Assembly (NCBI GenBank): GCA_031549965.1
Contig: JAVBPB010000002.1
Location: 12,339 to 76,338 of the forward strand
Reading direction: 5' to 3'
DNA: 64,000 nt
From: JAVBPB01 sp031549965
Lineage (GTDB): Bacteria > Bacillota > Clostridia > Lachnospirales > Lachnospiraceae
Position 1 is the stretch's first letter; every line of letters begins with the position of its first letter. A program made the position numbers and the translations under genes. Below the pieces are notes generated by a model. That model searched no databases, was not told the DNA's origin, and saw only the letters and a program-made list of their open reading frames with translations. Positions 45,160 through 53,303 of this stretch are shown in pieces.

Positions 45160-45900
45160 ATGAGATACGAAGAACTAACCATAGAAGGCCGAAACGCCAT
45201 AATAGAAGCATTTCGTGCAAAAAAAACCATAGACAAGCTTTTCATTTTAGACGGCTGTCAAGACGGCCCAATTAAAACAATTACAAGAGAAGCCAAAAAA
45301 CAGGACACAATTATAAACTATGTATCAAAAGAAAGACTTGATCAAATGTCCCAAACAGGGAAGCATCAAGGTGTAATTGCCTATGCGGCAGCCTATGAAT
45401 ATGCAGAAGTAGAAGACATCTTAGAAATTGCTAGAGAAAAAGGAGAGCCTCCATTTCTTATAATGTTAGATAATATAGAAGACCCACATAATTTAGGTGC
45501 AATAATACGTACAGCTAATTTAGCGGGAGTCCATGGAATAATTATTCCTAAACGCAGAGCAGTAGGTTTAACTGCAACTGTTGCCAAAACATCTGCTGGG
45601 GCAATTAATTACACTCCTGTTGCCAAAGTTACTAATTTAGCTGTAACAATTGAAGAACTAAAAGAAAAAGGCTTATGGTTTGTATGTGCTGATATGCAGG
45701 GTGAATCAATGTATAAATTGGATTTAAAGGGAGCAATTTGCTTAGTAATTGGAAGCGAAGGAGAGGGCGTAAGTCGCTTAGTTAAGGAAAAATGTGATTT
45801 TTTAGCTTCAATCCCTATGAAAGGTGATATTGACTCTCTAAATGCATCTGTGGCAACAGGTGTACTTGCTTATGAAATAGTAAGACAAAGACTTGGTTGA
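45160..45900 (+). CDS. rlmB: 23S rRNA (guanosine-2'-O-)-methyltransferase RlmB-like
   Basis: 246 residues. The N-terminal substrate domain (about 1-75) precedes a SpoU/TrmH methyltransferase with the knot motifs NIEDPHNLGAIIRTA, VIGSEGEGVSRL and IPMKGDIDSLNASVA, which form the S-adenosylmethionine pocket. It methylates a ribose of 23S rRNA. Start ATG 45160 has AAGGAG. It follows mrnC after 97 bp. The yacP gene that often follows is absent here. Confidence 0.93.
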   Translation: MRYEELTIEGRNAIIEAFRAKKTIDKLFILDGCQDGPIKTITREAKKQDTIINYVSKERLDQMSQTGKHQGVIAYAAAYEYAEVEDILEIAREKGEPPFLIMLDNIEDPHNLGAIIRTANLAGVHGIIIPKRRAVGLTATVAKTSAGAINYTPVAKVTNLAVTIEELKEKGLWFVCADMQGESMYKLDLKGAICLVIGSEGEGVSRLVKEKCDFLASIPMKGDIDSLNASVATGVLAYEIVRQRLG

Positions 45901-45939
45901 GCAGCATGGAGCGAATAAAAATAAATAATAGGTGATTAT

Positions 45940-46563
45940 ATGCTTAATTATGAAAAATACAAGGACTTTACAGATGAACAGTTGATAAATATTATAAACT
46001 CTGGTGACAAAGAAGCTTTGGATTTCCTTTTGGATAAATATAAAAATTTAGTAAGAAAAAATGCTAGGGCATTGTTTCTTATTGGTGGAGACAATGACGA
46101 TTTAATTCAAGAAGGTATGATAGGGCTTTATAAGGCAATAAGGGACTTTAATTTAAATAGGGAAAATACTTTTTTTGGCTTTGCAAATCTTTGTATCTCA
46201 AGACAAATATATAGTGCCATAAAAGCTTCTCGTAGGAAGAAACATGCACCTTTGAATACCTATATATCCCTTTATAGCCCTGCATTTTCAGATTATGATA
46301 AAGAGGTCTCTTTGGTAGATGTGATTTATTCAAATACTGAACAAAATCCAGAGGAAATGCTTATTGATAAAGAGAACGTAAATAGTATAGAGCTAGAGCT
46401 TGGTAAAAAGCTAAGTGAGCTGGAAAAAAAAGTTCTTGATTTATATCTGAAGGGAATTGGGTATACTCAAATTGCAGAAATATTAAAAAAAGAGCCTAAA
46501 TCAATTGACAATGCTTTGCAAAGAATAAAATCAAAACTTAATTTTGTGTTAAAGGCACTATGA
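45940..46563 (+). CDS. sigH: RNA polymerase sigma factor SigH-like
   Basis: 207 residues. Region 2 is DEQLINIINSGDKEALDFLL with LIQEGMIGLYKAI; the connecting segment carries SRRKKHAPLNTYISLYSP, a hallmark of SigH/Spo0H. Region 4 ends with GIGYTQIAEILKKEPKSIDNALQRIKSKL. SigH directs early sporulation and stationary-phase genes. Position after rlmB agrees with Bacillus and Clostridia. Start ATG 45940 has TAGGTGATT. Confidence 0.92.
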   Translation: MLNYEKYKDFTDEQLINIINSGDKEALDFLLDKYKNLVRKNARALFLIGGDNDDLIQEGMIGLYKAIRDFNLNRENTFFGFANLCISRQIYSAIKASRRKKHAPLNTYISLYSPAFSDYDKEVSLVDVIYSNTEQNPEEMLIDKENVNSIELELGKKLSELEKKVLDLYLKGIGYTQIAEILKKEPKSIDNALQRIKSKLNFVLKAL

Positions 46564-46683
46564 TTTATGCAAATATAAATATTTAATCCATTCAAAATAA
46601 CTGATTGTAATTAAGTTTCAATTTATAAGTATATAAAAGCTATTATTAATATAAGACCTAAAAATTATATATTTAAATTTGTC

Positions 46684-46713
46684 TTGACAGATTTAAAGAA
46701 AAAATGTTATCAT
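46684..46713 (+). promoter_or_regulatory. Promoter of the tRNA-Thr pair
   Basis: TTGACA (46684-46689), 18-bp spacer, TATCAT (46708-46713), 14 bp before the degenerate tRNA. Confidence 0.7.
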
Positions 46714-46726
46714 GTTAAAGTACATT

Positions 46727-46801
46727 GTTGCTATGGCTCGGTCGGTAGAGCTTCACCTTGGTAAGGTTGATTCTACAGGTGTCTGAGTATGTGTAGCAAT
46801 T
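46727..46801 (+). tRNA. Degenerate tRNA-Thr-like copy
   Basis: A near-cloverleaf: acceptor GTTGCTA pairs with TAGCAAT, the D arm is GCTC/GAGC, and the anticodon loop TTGGTAA gives anticodon GGU as in the intact copy next door. The anticodon stem has a mismatch and the T arm lacks GGTTCRA; it reads GTGTCTGAG. An alternative CTACA/TGTAG stem forms at the 3' end. It is probably not an active tRNA; it is transcribed with the real one. Confidence 0.6.
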
Positions 46802-46833
46802 TATACTTTGTGAAATTTTGAAACACTGCATTT

Positions 46834-46906
46834 GCTGATGTAACTCAGGCGGTAGAGTACCACCTTGGTAAGGTGGAAGCCACGGGTTCGAGTCCCGTCA
46901 TCAGCT
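46834..46906 (+). tRNA. tRNA-Thr (GGU)
   Basis: A 73-nt cloverleaf. Acceptor GCTGATG pairs with CATCAGC, anticodon stem CCACC/GGTGG carries loop TTGGTAA (anticodon GGT), and the T arm has GGGTTCGAGTCCC. It lies behind the degenerate copy and shares its promoter. Confidence 0.97.
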
Positions 46907-46952
46907 TTAAAATACCCATTTAATTACTATTAAAGAGAACAGAAAAGTTTTT

Positions 46953-47051
46953 TATAACCTAAAGTCCGCTTAAAGTTACAGAATACAAGTCTAAGTTATG
47001 ATAGTTCACTTATACTTGTATTCTGTAACTTTAAGCGGATTTTAGGTTATA
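46953..47051. repeat. 44-bp near-perfect inverted repeat
   Basis: The arms 46953-46996 and 47008-47051 match at 42 of 44 positions, beginning TATAACCTAAAG on the left and ending TTTTAGGTTATA on the right, around an 11-nt loop. It lies 46 bp after tRNA-Thr and may act as its terminator or be a miniature mobile element. No T-run follows closely. Confidence 0.8.
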
Positions 47052-47223
47052 GTAATTTTAACATCTGCACTAATTCCGGTGATTCTACTGTATTAGAAAA
47101 TGTCTAATATCAATAAGTTCAGGCTCCCCGATTTCACTTTCAGCAGTTTGTGCAAAATGCTTACGTCTAAACAATGCTGTGAATGGTAATTTTTGATATA
47201 ATATAATATTTGCATGGTTATAA

Positions 47224-47263
47224 TCGCAAAATCATTGACATTTATTTTATTTTGCGATATTAT
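47224..47263 (+). promoter_or_regulatory. Promoter with flanking inverted repeat, AAA ATPase gene
   Basis: TTGACA (47235-47240) and TATTAT (47258-47263) with a 17-bp spacer. TCGCAAAAT (47224-47232) and ATTTTGCGA (47249-47257) are perfect inverted arms that bracket the -35 and spacer, a plausible repressor site. The start codon follows 23 bp later. Confidence 0.7.
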
Positions 47264-47285
47264 TTACATAAAGTAGGTGATTAAA

Positions 47286-48557
47286 TTGATTATACGACCA
47301 AAATATCTGAGTTTGATTACACCGTATATTGACACTCCATTTGTTAAGATATTGACTGGTGTTCGCCGTTCCGGGAAGTCAACCATTATGAAAATGATTG
47401 CACACGAACTGTACAAACGTGGAGTTTCGGAAAGTAGAATTATCTTTTACAATTTTGATTCTTTGGAACACGAAGATATTAAGACTGCCAAATTGCTATA
47501 TGACAAAGTAAAGTGCAGTTTAACAAGAGATTGTAAAACATATCTGTTCTTTGACGAAATTCAAGAGGTAAAGGATTGGGAAAAAGCAGTCAATTCTTTT
47601 ATGACTGATTTTGATACTGATATTTATGTTACTGGCTCAAATTCTCATATGATGTCAAGTGAGATTTCAACTTACCTCACTGGGAGATATATACAATTTC
47701 GTGTTTTTCCGCTCTCATTTCAGGAATATTTAATGTTTCGTAATAAATGGTTGGAAAAAGATCCACAAGCGTTAGATGGTTTTGATTATAGTTTAAGTGA
47801 TTTTTCTGCACTGGCACATAGTTTTAGAAACACAGAGCTTGTGCAATATTTGCGTTTTGGTGGTTTTCCGGCTATTCATTTGCAGAAGTATTCGCCTGAC
47901 GAAGCTTATACAATTGTTAAGGACATTTATAACTCCACAATTTTTACTGATATTGTCAAACGAAATCAAATTCGTAAGATAGATCAATTGGAACGAATAG
48001 TAAAATTTGCGTTTGACAATATTGGGCGAACCTTTTCAGCCACATCAATCAGTAAATATTTAAAGAGCGAGCAACGTTCTATCGATAATGAAACTGTTTA
48101 TAACTATTTAAGCAAGCTGGAAAGTGCGTTTATTCTACACCGTGTTTCTCGTTACGATTTGCAAGGTAAGGAACTTTTGAAAACACAGGAAAAATTCTAT
48201 GTATGTGACCCTGCAATGCGTTACAGTGTTTTAGGTTACTCCTCTGACAGTGTGGCGGCTATGCTTGAGAATGTGGTATATTTAGAACTTTTGCGTCGTG
48301 GCTATGAAGTCAATATTGGGCAATTTGCTGGTGGTGAGATTGATTTTGTTGCAACTAAGCAGGAGAATAAACTTTATGTGCAGATTACCGAGAAAATTGT
48401 AAACGAAAATACAGAAAAGCGTGAATACGGAAGGCTACTTGATATTAGGGATAACTATCCTAAATATGTGCTTCGAACAGATGAATTTGTGGGAGGAAAT
48501 TACGAGGGTATAAAGACGATGCATATTGCGGATTTTTTGTTGTCAGACGAGTATTAA
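47286..48557 (+). CDS. AAA/DUF4143 family ATP-binding protein
   Basis: 423 residues from TTG 47286, chosen because AGGTG lies 6-7 nt upstream (GTG 47277 overlaps that site). The N-terminal AAA_14 domain has Walker A GVRRSGKSTIMK and Walker B TYLFFDEIQEV, then TGSNSHMMSSEISTYLTGR. The C-terminal DUF4143 domain has LRFGGFPAI and LYVQITEK, with a PD-(D/E)xK-like EIDFVATK. The family is widespread, often in islands, with unknown role. It stands alone with its own promoter and terminator and is richer in G and C than its neighbours, which hints at transfer. Confidence 0.9.
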   Translation: MIIRPKYLSLITPYIDTPFVKILTGVRRSGKSTIMKMIAHELYKRGVSESRIIFYNFDSLEHEDIKTAKLLYDKVKCSLTRDCKTYLFFDEIQEVKDWEKAVNSFMTDFDTDIYVTGSNSHMMSSEISTYLTGRYIQFRVFPLSFQEYLMFRNKWLEKDPQALDGFDYSLSDFSALAHSFRNTELVQYLRFGGFPAIHLQKYSPDEAYTIVKDIYNSTIFTDIVKRNQIRKIDQLERIVKFAFDNIGRTFSATSISKYLKSEQRSIDNETVYNYLSKLESAFILHRVSRYDLQGKELLKTQEKFYVCDPAMRYSVLGYSSDSVAAMLENVVYLELLRRGYEVNIGQFAGGEIDFVATKQENKLYVQITEKIVNENTEKREYGRLLDIRDNYPKYVLRTDEFVGGNYEGIKTMHIADFLLSDEY

Positions 48558-48635
48558 AAACCGTCTCTATACTGGACGTTGGATAACCAACTGACGCCAG
48601 TGAGTGTCTTTGATTATTAACTACATCGATATTAA

Positions 48636-48665
48636 AGAGGGTGCTTGAAATTACAAGTACCCTCT
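48636..48665 (+). terminator. Intrinsic terminator after the AAA ATPase
   Basis: AGAGGGTGCTTG (48636-48647) pairs with CAAGTACCCTCT (48654-48665), followed by TGTTGTT. An additional GTTGG/CCAAC hairpin lies near 48580. Confidence 0.75.
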
Positions 48666-48786
48666 TGTTGTTATCATAAAAATTTAGGATATCTGAATTG
48701 AAAAAGTAAATGCTACCCCCAACAATCATAAAGAATAATTTACTTTTTCTAATTAATAGTTTTAAGAATAAATAAAAAAATATATA

Positions 48787-48840
48787 TTGACAAAACTAAT
48801 ATAGTTCTGATATACTCATAAATAGTTAGCAAATGCTAAC
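48787..48840 (+). promoter_or_regulatory. Promoter and DtxR-like operator of the iron operon
   Basis: TTGACA (48787-48792), 18-bp spacer, TATACT (48811-48816), then the perfect palindrome GTTAGCAAATGCTAAC at 48825-48840 around the transcription start. The TTAGC half-site is of the DtxR/IdeR type. Binding there would block initiation. Confidence 0.7.
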
Positions 48841-48886
48841 CAAAAATACTATAAAAACAATAATCAAATTAAGAGAGGACTTTAAT

Positions 48887-49924
48887 ATGAAAGGAAAAAC
48901 AATAAAATCAATACTGTTTATTATCTTGTCAATAGCATTAGCTGGGTGTACATCTGCTAACCATAATACAAATGAACAAATGAATACAGCTAATGAAACA
49001 GTATTAGCAGAAAACTTACAGCTAACTAAGCAATCTAGTCTTTCAGACACAAAAAAAGAAGCACAAGAATCAACCCAAACAGAAGATACAAAGGTTATTA
49101 ACACACTAAAAGGAGAAGTAGAAATTAAAACCAATCCTAAAAGAATTGCAGATGTATCAGGGGTGAGTGATATTCTTTACATTCTTGGCATGACACCGGT
49201 TGCAACTGCGGATTCTGACGCATATGATTACACAAGATTTCCAGTATATTTAGAAAAGGAATTAGAGGGAGCAAAAATTGTAGGATATCCAATGATGGAT
49301 ACAGTAGATATGGAAGGAATCTTATCTGTTGAGCCAGATTTAATTATTATGAATCCAAGACAGGAAAAAGCTTATGAGCAGTTAAAAGAAATAGCAACAA
49401 CAATAGTTATAGAACCTAATGTAAATGACTGGCGTCAGGATATGCGTATGATAGCAGAAATATTTAATAAAACTGAAATAGCAGAACAATACATAGCAGA
49501 TTACGATAACCGTGCAAAAGAAATCGGAGAAGCTATTAAAACAAAAAATGGCAGTGACACTACATACTTTTCATTTTTAACAGGAGGAGAAAGCTACTAC
49601 TTATTTACTGGTGCAGCATACGGAGACATTTTGTATAATGATATGGGATTAAAAGCACCTGAAAAATTGCCAGAGCAAGATAGTATTACATTACCAGTAG
49701 CAACCCTTGAAGGTCTAACAGAAATTGATGCTGATTATATGATAATATTGGCATCAGATGCAGATAGAAAAACTCTTGAAGACAGTGCTGTATTTAACAG
49801 TATGCGTGCGGTAAAAGATGGTCATGTAATTTGGCTTTTGCAGTCTCCTTATTTTAATCAGGCGTACAGTACCTATGGAAAAAGCAAACTAATTGATGAA
49901 ATGAAAGAAATGCTAATAAAATGA
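48887..49924 (+). CDS. Iron-siderophore ABC transporter substrate-binding lipoprotein
   Basis: 345 residues from ATG 48887 (GAGAGGA upstream); an upstream frame opening at 48833 lies inside the operator region. The signal ends with the lipobox ALAGC, lipid-modified C21, then a polar linker (22-75) and the FecB/BtuF-like binding domain with RIADVSGVSDILYIL and VDMEGILSVEPDLIIM. It delivers ferric siderophore or heme-like chelate to the permeases. It overlaps the next gene by 4 nt. Confidence 0.92.
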   Translation: MKGKTIKSILFIILSIALAGCTSANHNTNEQMNTANETVLAENLQLTKQSSLSDTKKEAQESTQTEDTKVINTLKGEVEIKTNPKRIADVSGVSDILYILGMTPVATADSDAYDYTRFPVYLEKELEGAKIVGYPMMDTVDMEGILSVEPDLIIMNPRQEKAYEQLKEIATTIVIEPNVNDWRQDMRMIAEIFNKTEIAEQYIADYDNRAKEIGEAIKTKNGSDTTYFSFLTGGESYYLFTGAAYGDILYNDMGLKAPEKLPEQDSITLPVATLEGLTEIDADYMIILASDADRKTLEDSAVFNSMRAVKDGHVIWLLQSPYFNQAYSTYGKSKLIDEMKEMLIK

Positions 49925-50925
49925 AAGAACAGCTAAAATTTAAGAATGTAAATTTAATACTTTTTATAATCATTAGTTTAGTCTTAATGGCTGTCGGACT
50001 GATACTTTCAATTACTACAGGTGCAAAGCAGATATCATTTTTAGATGCAATAAGAAGCTTATTTATTAATGATGTTACCAATATGGAGATACAAATTATT
50101 AGAGATTTAAGATTACCAAGAGGTATATGTGCTCTAATCATTGGATGTTTTTTGGCAACATCAGGGGCAATTGTACAAGGAATTACAGCCAATCCAATTA
50201 CCTCCCCATCAATCATGGGAGTAACTCAGGGTGCAGCATTTGCAGTTTCGTTATCTATGTCATCTAATATATTTAACACATCTATTGGATATATGATTTC
50301 TGCATATTTAGGTGCAGCTATGAGTGCAGTAATAATATTTATCTTGAGTATGAAAAGGATGAATGTAAATGTAACTCGAATGGTATTGGCCGGAAGTGCC
50401 ATAGGCATGCTATTTAGCTCCCTTGCATCAATTATTGCATTGCTTACCAATAATACCAAAAACCTTGGCTTTTGGCTTGCAGGAGGTCTTTCTGGATCTA
50501 ATTGGGAGTATGTAAAAATAATTATTGTAGTAGGATTAATAATATTCCCTATAATAATAATATTAGCTCCTCATATTTCGGCACTTAGTCTTGGAGATGA
50601 TGTTTCTATAGGACTTGGAGAAAAACCAAACCGCATAAGGGTTTTAAGTTTACTGGTTATGGTTATACTAAGTGGAACTTCTGTAGCAATTGGTGGTAAT
50701 ATTGGCTTTGTCTGCTTAATAATTCCTCAAATTGCCAGACTAATAGTGGGCAGTGACTACCGAAAGATTATATTTTCTTCTTCAGCATTAGGGGCAATCT
50801 TACTTGTTTTTAGTGATGTATTGGCAAAAAACATTATCGCTCCACTAGAACTTCCATTAGGCTCAATAACATCATTAATAGGAGTACCAGTGCTAATAAT
50901 TTTAGTAAGGAGAATGGAAAAATGA
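49921..50925 (+). CDS. Iron-siderophore ABC permease (FecCD type), first
   Basis: 334 residues with about ten helices and motif RDLRLPRGICALIIGCFLATSG near the N-terminus and GLGEKPNRIRVLSLL towards the end, both characteristic of BtuC/FecD permeases. The extracellular and cytoplasmic glycine-rich coupling segment GNIGFVCLIIPQIAR is intact. It is coupled by ATGA overlaps to the genes on both sides. Confidence 0.93.
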   Translation: MKEQLKFKNVNLILFIIISLVLMAVGLILSITTGAKQISFLDAIRSLFINDVTNMEIQIIRDLRLPRGICALIIGCFLATSGAIVQGITANPITSPSIMGVTQGAAFAVSLSMSSNIFNTSIGYMISAYLGAAMSAVIIFILSMKRMNVNVTRMVLAGSAIGMLFSSLASIIALLTNNTKNLGFWLAGGLSGSNWEYVKIIIVVGLIIFPIIIILAPHISALSLGDDVSIGLGEKPNRIRVLSLLVMVILSGTSVAIGGNIGFVCLIIPQIARLIVGSDYRKIIFSSSALGAILLVFSDVLAKNIIAPLELPLGSITSLIGVPVLIILVRRMEK

Positions 50926-51941
50926 GTAAAAAAATATTAAATAATAAAAAGTTTTATATATTTACCATTGTCCTTATTTTTATATTGATTATAGCAATTT
51001 TAATAAGTTTAAGTACTGGAAGTTTAGAAATAAAATTACAGGAACTATGGAATATTTTAATAGGAAATGGTTCAAAAAGTCAAAAAATTGCACTATTTAG
51101 TATTCGTCTACCACGGATAATTATTGGATTGTTGGTTGGTATGGGACTTTCAATAGCAGGTGCAATATTACAGGGAATTACCAATAATGATTTGGCAGAG
51201 CCGGGTATCTTAGGAATTGGTTCGGGCTCGGCATTATTTGTAGTTATTTATATTTATTTAACCAATGGTCATAATTATTATAGTATTAACAAATTCACTA
51301 TATTTACAATGCCAATAATATCTCTTATTGGAGGATTGGTGGCGGCAGCTATTATATACAGCTTATCATGGAAGAAAGGATTAAAAACTAATAGAGTACT
51401 GCTTATGGGGATTGCAATTAATTCTTTATTTCTTTCGTTAATTATTATTGCTCAGTTAAGCTTTAACACAAAAGATTTTAATCAGGTACTGGCTTGGACT
51501 TCGGGTAGTATTTGGGGAGCAAGCTGGAGCTATGTACTTGCAATTGGACCTTTAATATTTGGATTATCCTTTATTGCTATATATCTGTCTAGGTATTTAG
51601 ATGTATTTACATTAGGAGATGAAATAAGTACAGGATTAGGAGTAAAAATTGAAAGGGATAGGAGGCTACTTATTATTCTTGCGGTTGGACTATCTGGATG
51701 TGCAACTGCCGTAGCAGGAAGTGTAGCGTTTGTTGGTTTAATATCTCCTCATATTGCAAAAAAGCTAATCGGGCCAAAACATAAATACTCTTTAATAATA
51801 TCAGCATTAGTTGGAATGATACTGGTGGTTTTTTCGGATGCAATTGCTCGAAGCTTATTTGCTCCAATAGAACTGCATTTAGGCTTAGTAACATCTATTA
51901 TAGGTGTTCCTTATTTTATATATTTAATGTTAAAACAGTGA
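50922..51941 (+). CDS. Iron-siderophore ABC permease (FecCD type), second
   Basis: 339 residues, paralogue of the preceding permease, with FSIRLPRIIIGLLVGMGLSIAG and GLGVKIERDRRLLIILA plus AGSVAFVGLISPHIAKKL. The heterodimer forms the channel. It overlaps the upstream gene by 4 nt and lies 8 bp before the ATPase. Confidence 0.93.
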   Translation: MSKKILNNKKFYIFTIVLIFILIIAILISLSTGSLEIKLQELWNILIGNGSKSQKIALFSIRLPRIIIGLLVGMGLSIAGAILQGITNNDLAEPGILGIGSGSALFVVIYIYLTNGHNYYSINKFTIFTMPIISLIGGLVAAAIIYSLSWKKGLKTNRVLLMGIAINSLFLSLIIIAQLSFNTKDFNQVLAWTSGSIWGASWSYVLAIGPLIFGLSFIAIYLSRYLDVFTLGDEISTGLGVKIERDRRLLIILAVGLSGCATAVAGSVAFVGLISPHIAKKLIGPKHKYSLIISALVGMILVVFSDAIARSLFAPIELHLGLVTSIIGVPYFIYLMLKQ

Positions 51942-51949
51942 GGTGTAAA

Positions 51950-52750
51950 ATGAATTGTGTTATAGCTGAAAATATTACTCTTGGATATGGCAATGAGCCA
52001 ATAATTAAGAATTTAAATGTCACAATACCAAAGTATAAAATAACTTCAATAATTGGTGCAAATGGATGTGGTAAGTCCACTCTTTTGAAAGGAATGTCGA
52101 GAATTTTAGTTCCTGAGAGCGGAAGGATTTTGGTAGACGGAATGAACATAAACAAAAGTTCTCCAAAAGCCATTGCAAAAAAAATAGCAGTACTGCCTCA
52201 AACTCCAAAAGCACCATCAGGTCTAAAGGTACAAGAGCTTGTAGCTTTTGGGAGATTTCCTCATAAAAGTGGATTTGGTGCTCTTAATAAAGAGGATTTT
52301 GAAATAATTAATGAAAGCATGGAGGATGCCGGAATAATAGATTTTAGGGAGAGAAGACTTGAAGAATTATCAGGTGGGCAAAGGCAAAGAGCATGGATTG
52401 CAATGGCATTATGTCAAAAAACTGAAATTTTATTATTGGATGAACCTACTACATACCTAGATTTATCCCATCAATTTGATGTTCTTTCTTTACTTTTGAA
52501 ATTAAATCAGGAAAAAAGAAGGACGATTGTAATGGTATTGCATGAAATAAATCATGCATCCAGGTTTTCGGATAATATAATAGCTATGAAAAAAGGTTGT
52601 GTAATTTCGGAAGGTTCTCCAAGACAAGTTATTACAACTAAAAATTTGAAAAATATATTTAATATATATGCTGAAATAATTGATGATAAGATTAATAATA
52701 GACCAATGTATTTATCTTATGAAAGGGCAGAGAGGAAGGCTTGTGTGTAG
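51950..52750 (+). CDS. Iron-siderophore ABC ATPase (FecE type)
   Basis: 266 residues from ATG 51950, the first ATG after AGGTG; an upstream GTG is less likely. Walker A GANGCGKSTL, Q-loop VLPQTPKAPSG, signature ELSGGQRQRAWIAMAL, Walker B LLLDEPTTYLD and switch His VLHEINHA are complete. It powers the two FecCD permeases. It is the last gene of the operon. Confidence 0.94.
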   Translation: MNCVIAENITLGYGNEPIIKNLNVTIPKYKITSIIGANGCGKSTLLKGMSRILVPESGRILVDGMNINKSSPKAIAKKIAVLPQTPKAPSGLKVQELVAFGRFPHKSGFGALNKEDFEIINESMEDAGIIDFRERRLEELSGGQRQRAWIAMALCQKTEILLLDEPTTYLDLSHQFDVLSLLLKLNQEKRRTIVMVLHEINHASRFSDNIIAMKKGCVISEGSPRQVITTKNLKNIFNIYAEIIDDKINNRPMYLSYERAERKACV

Positions 52751-52886
52751 AAAATTATGATTTTCAATCGGCCGTGAATAGTAACAACTTTTGATTCATA
52801 CTATATATGATATACTAAAATGATAAAATATTACTGTTGAATAATTTGCTTAAAGCTGGTAAAATTTAATTAAAGTATAGTTTTTT

Positions 52887-52924
52887 ATGAGAGAAAAGGT
52901 AGAGATTTTCTCTCATATATTTTT
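52887..52924 (+). terminator. Terminator/attenuator hairpin before the small gene
   Basis: ATGAGAGAAAA (52887-52897) pairs with TTTTCTCTCAT (52906-52916), followed by ATATTTTTTT. Its right arm CTCTCA can also pair with TGAGAG (52924-52929), which overlaps the ribosome binding site of the next gene, so alternative folding could mask translation. It may equally be the plain terminator of the iron operon. Confidence 0.65.
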
Positions 52925-52942
52925 TTGAGAGGATGTAGTTAT

Positions 52943-53302
52943 ATGTGCTTTTATATTGGAATGGAAGATTTAGCAGCTAATGCTTTAATAGAAACATTAA
53001 AAAAAGGTAATAAACGATTTCTAACGTATGAAGAAATAGAAAAGTATGGTTCAGTAGTTATTCAGATATTGAATGAAAAGGGTGAAAAAGCAGTTTTAAT
53101 TTTGTCCAGAAATAGTACAAATGCTTTCTTTGAAAACTATTCAGATTTTTTTGAAGAAAGAACGGTAAATAACACTAAGGGTATTTCATTAAAAGAAGAT
53201 AAGGATATGGAGGATTTAATTGTTAAATTTAGAGGATATTTATCATTAGAAGTTCTTATGGCTTTCGTAAATAAGAGATCAGTTAAAGTTTTGGAGGGTT
53301 AA
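52943..53302 (+). CDS. Small protein upstream of HD phosphohydrolase, unknown
   Basis: 119 residues from ATG 52943 (GAGAGGA upstream); a TTG at 52925 sits in the attenuator. It is hydrophilic and helical, with MEDLAANALIETLKKG and YGSVVIQILNEKGEKAVLILS. No cysteine motif, no DNA-binding helix that I can identify. It is separated from the HD gene by a single base after its stop, so the two are almost certainly coupled and may act together as partner or inhibitor. Confidence 0.75.
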   Translation: MCFYIGMEDLAANALIETLKKGNKRFLTYEEIEKYGSVVIQILNEKGEKAVLILSRNSTNAFFENYSDFFEERTVNNTKGISLKEDKDMEDLIVKFRGYLSLEVLMAFVNKRSVKVLEG

Positions 53303-53303
53303 T

